Shown here in pieces: positions 59,385 through 64,000 of a stretch of DNA of 64,000 nt. The stretch is from Cristatella mucedo (lineage: Eukaryota; Bryozoa; Phylactolaemata; Cristatellidae). Under the pieces are notes generated by a model. That model made no database searches, was not told the origin of the DNA, and saw only the letters and a list, made by a program, of their open reading frames with translations. Position numbers and translations under genes: made by a program. The stretch spans positions 7,417,001-7,481,000 of the forward strand of contig WPIO01000009.1 of the NCBI GenBank assembly GCA_009760855.2, in the 5' to 3' direction. Numbering within the stretch: position 1 is the stretch's first letter; the number at the start of each line of letters is the position of its first letter.

Positions 59385-59535
59385 TAGCTGATTTAACAGC
59401 CTCATTCGTATGGCACCAGAAGAGCCTTATCGGCTACTACCACCGATTGCAATGGGTAATAAAGGATCGCCTACTGCAATACTCTAATTCACGAGCTGGA
59501 TCGTGAAGAGCAAGCACCTTATCCCCTAGTCTAAG
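59385..59535 (-). mobile_element. SINE-A copy, diverged
   Basis: Reverse orientation: ctagctgatttaacagcctc, aagagccttatcggctacta, caataaaggatcgcc-like sequence and a decayed box B. Confidence 0.7.
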
Positions 59536-59754
59536 ACCCAGGGGCAAATAAATACTGGTACTGCTGGCATGGGGTCAGCGCCATGTTTCTCCTCCATTGC
59601 TAGTGAGGCCATTTATTCCTTTCAACCCCTTCGCTTGCCATTCGTGCATTGGCAACCTTTCGCTCACCTATGCCCTCTTACGAGTAGCCTAGGTCCGGCT
59701 CCTATCTGTCTAAGCCTACCCACCCTTTCACTCACCCATCTGGGCACCTCTGTC

Positions 59755-60075
59755 CATAATAATAATACATTTTATAAAGCATCATCAGACAACTGAATCT
59801 CTTTCTAGGCGCTTTACATTTGCTGCAAAGGAAACACGATCGAATGGTGAGTGGTATCACGCTTGATACACGATATGAAAAACATGGTTAGGGGTGACAT
59901 GCACAGGGTCAGCATGCAAGTGTGGTTAGTAGCAGCAAGCACAGTGTCAGCACACATAAGCACATAAAGGACGAATCACAAGGACCCACTAAATGCTGAC
60001 ATAAATAGGTGTTTTTAATTTCTTTTTAAATGTGGTCAAGCCAGGGGATGTCGTGATGCAAGTCGGGAGTGATTT
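59755..60075 (-). mobile_element. LINE-B, 3' part, split by LINE-A
   Basis: Reverse orientation from the TAA-type tail through the 3' UTR into the coding end. It stops at gcaagtcgggagtga and resumes at about 62,890 with tgagttccaggctttgggag, exactly where other LINE-B copies are continuous (compare 46,755). Confidence 0.85.
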
Positions 60076-62889
60076 GTATGTATGTATGAATCTCCTTCTG
60101 TAACTCCACAAAGTCATAAAGACTATGTGGGTGTTAAGCAGGAGAGTTTTGTATGGCGTACTCACAGCCTAAGTGGCTTTCGGTACGCAGTCGATAGCCA
60201 ACAGACTTCGTCTCACGTAACAAAGAGAAAGTGGGAAGCATAGCAGAGTCAGGAGAGCAGTTGAGGTAGTGAGTAGCATGGAAGTAGCAGCTCAGGATCG
60301 CTGAAAAGGATGAGCTTTAGTCGGCAGCAGGAGAGTAGTTGTCGTTGCATAAGAATTGTGGAAGCGAGTTCCACAGTCTAGGACCTGCAGAGCTAAAGCT
60401 TCTGTCGCCAACTGTCTTTAAGCGGGGAGGAATGGAACAGCTAATTTATTGTCCACACAGGACCTGAGGGGTCGAAGAGGCTGAAACTGGTGCAGCAGTT
60501 CAGCTAGGTACGAAGGAGCCAAGCCGTGGCGGGCCTTGTGGGTCAGCTTAAGAACTTGGCTCTGTATCCGTTGCTCAACCGGCAACCATCCTAGCTCTTT
60601 CAGCAAAGGAGACACGTGCTCAAACCTCTGGGACTTGAAGACTAGCCTTGTAGCCATATTCATAGTCAGCTGAAGTGGCCTGGTTGCTTTGTTTGGTAGC
60701 CCAGCCAAAAGGGAATTACAATAATCAAGTCGAGACAGAACTAAGGAGCTAGTTAAATTTTCTACAAGCCAATGACAGCTCCTAATCTTTGATAAGGACC
60801 GGATGTGATGGCTAGCTGTAGAGGCAGTCTTCTGAATAAAGCTTTTGAAATTGAGGCAGCTGTCGAAAACGTCACCTATATTTTGAGCACGTGGTGATGG
60901 TCGCCCAACAGCATCACCTATTAGAAGAGCAAAGCCTTTTTATCCAGCCATGCGCTTAGGGTGTCCTCTGAGCAGCAGTTCGGTTCTATCGTCATTTAGT
61001 TTCAAGAAGTTTTCCTACATCCAGGATCGAATGTCAGCAAGGCAAGCATTCAGCTTCTCAGTAGCTGCAGCAGATTCCGACGGTTTGAGTGACAAATACA
61101 GCCGAGTATCGTCAGCATAAAAGTGAAATCCTATTACATGGGCCTTAATCACTTTTCCCAGAGGTTGATTATAAATGGAGAACAGCAAGGGACCGAGTAC
61201 AGACCCTTGAGGGACTCCAAAGGTGACCTGTCTCGTGTGTGAGACCTGACCCCCCACAAGACTCGGATTGAACACGATCAGACAAGTACGATTTAAACCA
61301 CGTCAGTACTTCGTCTGCCAAACCGATCGTTGTTGTCAATCGTTCAAGCAGAATATCGTGATCAGTGGTGTCGAAGGCTGCTGACAGATCTAGCAGAGCT
61401 AGGGCAGTGACATTCCCGTCATTGTTGCCACGTAGAATGTCATTGTTAACACGGAGATCAGTTTCAGTGGAGTGTTGCCTTTTGAACCCTTATTGAAATG
61501 TTTCTGACATTTCATTATTTTCAGTATGTTCAACCAGCTGCTTAGCAATAATTTTTTCAAGAATCTTTGACAAGAAAGGAAGAAGGGAAACTGGGTGATA
61601 GTTTGCAAGGACCTCTGTCTCTAATCGAGGCTTTTTAAGTATGGGTCTAATGATTGCCGATTTGAAGGACTTGGGAACCCCTTTCCCAAAGAAGCATTAA
61701 AAATCTTGGTTATGGCAGGGCTAAATTGGTCTGACAGTGAAGACCACAGAGATGATGGTATAGAGTCTTCAGGAGACGAGCTCTTTTTGCTAGACCGTAT
61801 TAAGGTAGCCATATCGCTGGCAGAAATCTCGGAGAACCTTTTAAAGGAAGGTCACAGGCAGGTCCTAGACTGTGGAACTCGCTTCCACAATTCTTACGCA
61901 ACGACATCTACTCTCCAACTGCCGACTATGGCACATCTTTTTCAGCGGTCCTGAACTGCTACTTCTATGCTACTCAATACCTCAACTGCTCTCCTGACTC
62001 TGCTATGCTTCCCACTTTCTCTTTGTTGCGTGAGACGAAGTCTGTTGGTTACCGAATGCGTACCGAAAGCCGCTTAGGCTGTGAGTGCGCTATACAAAAC
62101 TCTCCTGCGTAACACCCACATGGTCTTTATGACTTTGTGGAGTTACTGACGGAGATACATTACAGGTTGTGGAACCGCGACTGCTTTAGTCGGAGGGGGC
62201 TTTACAGAGGCACGAATGTGCAGAATTTTTTCAGTAAAGAAGGCTTAAAACTTTTCGGCCGAGCCCTTAATATCTGGGGTGTCAGACCTCTCAGCATTGG
62301 CCAGTAACTGGTTCACTGTCTTATAAATCTGTTTAAGGTCCGACTGGCAGGAATTCAGCTTTCGGATGAAAAAAAGAAGCCCTGGCACTTTTAAGCTTCT
62401 GGGTGTAAAGTTGAAGGAAGTCTTTGAAATTGACTAGATCTGTATCAGAACCCGATTTCTTGAAACGACGTTCAGGCCTGTGCTTAACCCGGCACATCTT
62501 CAGGAATTTTTTTGTAAATTGAAATGAATCTCCACGACTTTGTATACGGATAGAATGAACGGAAACATGCTTGTCAAGAGCATTCGTGAGTGTCATGTTC
62601 ATTGCATCAGTGAGGGTACCGAGGCTGCCGGTCGAGTCTGAATGCAGATCAAGAAGACATGCATTACAAACAGATTTCAAAAACTTGTCTATGTCAATGC
62701 TTTATTAGTTACGTCGCTTGACAAGTTCGACATTACCCTGTACGTACAAGGGAGCAGGAACAGTAAACCGAACAGCAAGACCGAACAATGATCTAAGAGG
62801 GTCAGTGGGCATACCACAAGGTCAGTGGGGAGGATATCCTTAGTGATCACGAGATCTAGAATATGGCCACCGACGTGGGTGGTATGATT
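60076..62889 (-). mobile_element. LINE-A, 5'-truncated, nested in LINE-B
   Basis: Reverse orientation, about 2.5 kb without its own internal insertion. It carries the 3' tail, a C-terminus at 60,418-60,708 (APSYLAELLHQFQPLRPL), and reverse transcriptase motifs GVPQGSVLGPLLF (about 61,180-61,218) and FYADD (about 61,108-61,122), the conserved catalytic pair. The linker at 62,333-62,680 and a piece of the endonuclease follow, truncated near 62,889. Stops and frameshifts break the frame, so it is not autonomous. Confidence 0.85.
61858..62164 (+). mobile_element. young LINE-A 3' end inserted in an older LINE-A
   Basis: Opposite orientation to its host element. The roughly 307 bases from ggtcctagactgtggaactc to gagatacattaca match 3,684-3,990 with only about five differences by eye. 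The host element resumes at ctgctttagtcggagggggc. Confidence 0.9.
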
Positions 62890-63072
62890 AATGAGTTCCA
62901 GGCTTTGGGAGCATACGAACTAAATGCACGGTCTCCAAAGGATCTGAGGTTTGTACAAGGTATAGGTAAACAGTTGGTTTCCGAAAAGCAGGTGGTACGA
63001 TGCTTGGCCTGGTGGGGGGGAGGAGTTCTGATAGGTAGGCAGATACCAAAGAATGAAGTGACCTAAAAGTTC
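62890..63072 (-). mobile_element. LINE-B, 5' part of the split copy
   Basis: Continuation of 59,755-60,075: ttgggagcatacgaactaaa, cacggtctccaaaggatctg and gtacaaggtataggtaaaca. It ends at tgaagtgacctaaaagt. Confidence 0.8.
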
Positions 63073-63241
63073 ATCTAGACTTGTCTAGGTCTGCCTCACC
63101 TGTCGATCGTTTATCTAGCTTTGGTTCTCATTTTGCTGCTGTCTTCTCTTCTTTTCATTCTTTTAATTATGAGTTTCCTTCCACACTCGAAGCCTTGCTA
63201 GGCAGCCTTGCTCGTGTCGTGCAGAGGCATGGATGCTAGCT

Positions 63242-63328
63242 GCACATTAGATTGAGCAGGGCTAACGTTAGATTGAGCAGGGCTAACGTTAGATTGAGCA
63301 GTGATAACGTTAGATTGAGCAGCGACAA
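63242..63328. repeat. minisatellite, about 20-bp unit, four copies
   Basis: The unit ttagattgagcagggctaac is repeated about four times with a few substitutions. Confidence 0.9.
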
Positions 63329-63342
63329 TGGTTTGTTGTTGC

Positions 63343-63345
<3 letters not shown>

Positions 63346-63420
<75 letters not shown>
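63346..63420. repeat. compound (CT)n-(TA)n microsatellite
   Basis: About 35 bases of CT run directly into about 42 bases of TA, which abut the SINE-B tail. Confidence 0.97.
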
Positions 63421-63424
<4 letters not shown>

Positions 63425-63557
63425 CATTTGTATAGCATCCTAAGAGAACTTGATCACTATTCGGGCGCTTCACATGTGCCTCCGGGCTCGAGCCCACGAC
63501 CTCAGCCAGACCTTGGTCGGGGCGGGCACCTTAATCGCTGGACCAAAGCAGCTCGGC
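63420..63557 (-). mobile_element. SINE-B, full length
   Basis: Reverse orientation: aattcatttgtatagcatcc, gggctcgagcccacgacctc, gcaccttaatcgctggacca and cagctcggc. Its A/T-rich end lies next to the (TA)n run, as also seen at 44,250. Confidence 0.85.
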
Positions 63558-63869
63558 ATATTTGTGGGATCTAGTATTCTGCAATGAGCCAGTTGGCCGT
63601 GACTGTTCCGAAGTATCCATCTGAACCCTTAGTCGTTGCCCTACTGCTCACTGCCATCTTTATGCCAGTGTGTTTTCTGTATGCTGTGCAGTGCGATCGA
63701 TATCCTTGAGGCGCCACTGTTCTGTACTCGGGCCTTACTTTGTCGTTCAGTTGTCACATTATCAGACCGTATTGTGAGAACGACCGTCCGATGTCATCGT
63801 GGGTGACTCGACTTCAGCTTATCAAGCAGTCAATAGGTGTGCTACCACCCCATCGAGTCTTAGTATAGA

Positions 63870-64000
63870 GGCTAGGTGCTCGAGCTTAGCTACTCAGCTC
63901 GTGGGTTCTAGTCTTTCAGCAGCATGCAATTCCTTATTGCCTGCCGGAAGCAAGTGTGATAGATAGATAGCCACCGAGGCTCTTCTGCTGCTATGTAAAT
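63870..64000 (+). mobile_element. SINE-A-like copy running off the window
   Basis: tataggctaggtgctcgagc-like head, tcgtgggttctagtctttca (decayed box B), a gatagatagatag expansion and tail aggctcttctgctgctatgt at the window edge. Confidence 0.55.

Overview
This is nuclear DNA of an animal, most likely an invertebrate. It has spliced genes with GT-AG introns of about 100 bp to 5 kb, a maintenance DNA methyltransferase with the full metazoan domain order, a mitochondrial ribosomal protein gene, a mitochondrial carrier, and many L2/CR1-like LINEs and tRNA-derived SINEs. No operon structure, CRISPR array or bacterial gene was seen. The phylum cannot be fixed from the sequence alone.

Layout. (1) 1-7.3 kb: repeats and unassigned DNA. 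(2) 7.33-9.94 kb, plus strand: the last two coding exons of an SLC25A34/35-type mitochondrial carrier; its 5' exons were not found. (3) 10-12.7 kb: nothing recognised. (4) 12.98-28.13 kb, minus strand: a complete DNMT1 gene. I rebuilt 27 coding exons whose phases all agree; they give 1,336 codons plus stop and carry RFTS, CXXC, two BAH domains and a full C5-methyltransferase domain. (5) 28.38-30.75 kb, minus strand: an unrecognised gene with four phase-compatible exons, only about 260 bp upstream of the DNMT1 start codon. (6) 31-42.5 kb: repeats, a perfect 48-bp-arm palindrome, telomere-like sequence and tandem duplications. (7) 42.73-43.48 kb, minus strand: intronless MRPL10. (8) 44.5-44.9 kb: two possible exons of an unknown gene. 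(9) 48.97-54.37 kb, plus strand: a signal-peptide exon and, after a 5.1-kb intron, the first half of a C-type lectin domain in matching phase; its 3' exons were not found. (10) 55.8-63.1 kb: a graveyard of LINE copies, including LINEs nested within LINEs and SINEs within LINEs.

Mobile DNA falls into four families, named here only for convenience. LINE-A and LINE-B are L2/CR1-like non-LTR retrotransposons, mostly 5'-truncated 3' ends. SINE-A and SINE-B are tRNA-derived, with box-B-like sequences. The SINE-B tail closely resembles the LINE-B 3' end, suggesting LINE-B machinery mobilises it. Two LINE-A 3' ends (3.7 kb and 61.9 kb) are nearly identical, which points to recent activity.

The host genes do not form a pathway. 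DNMT1 copies CpG methylation in the nucleus, MRPL10 builds the mitochondrial ribosome, the carrier sits in the inner mitochondrial membrane and the lectin is probably secreted. All exon boundaries were read by eye and none was checked against RNA or a database.
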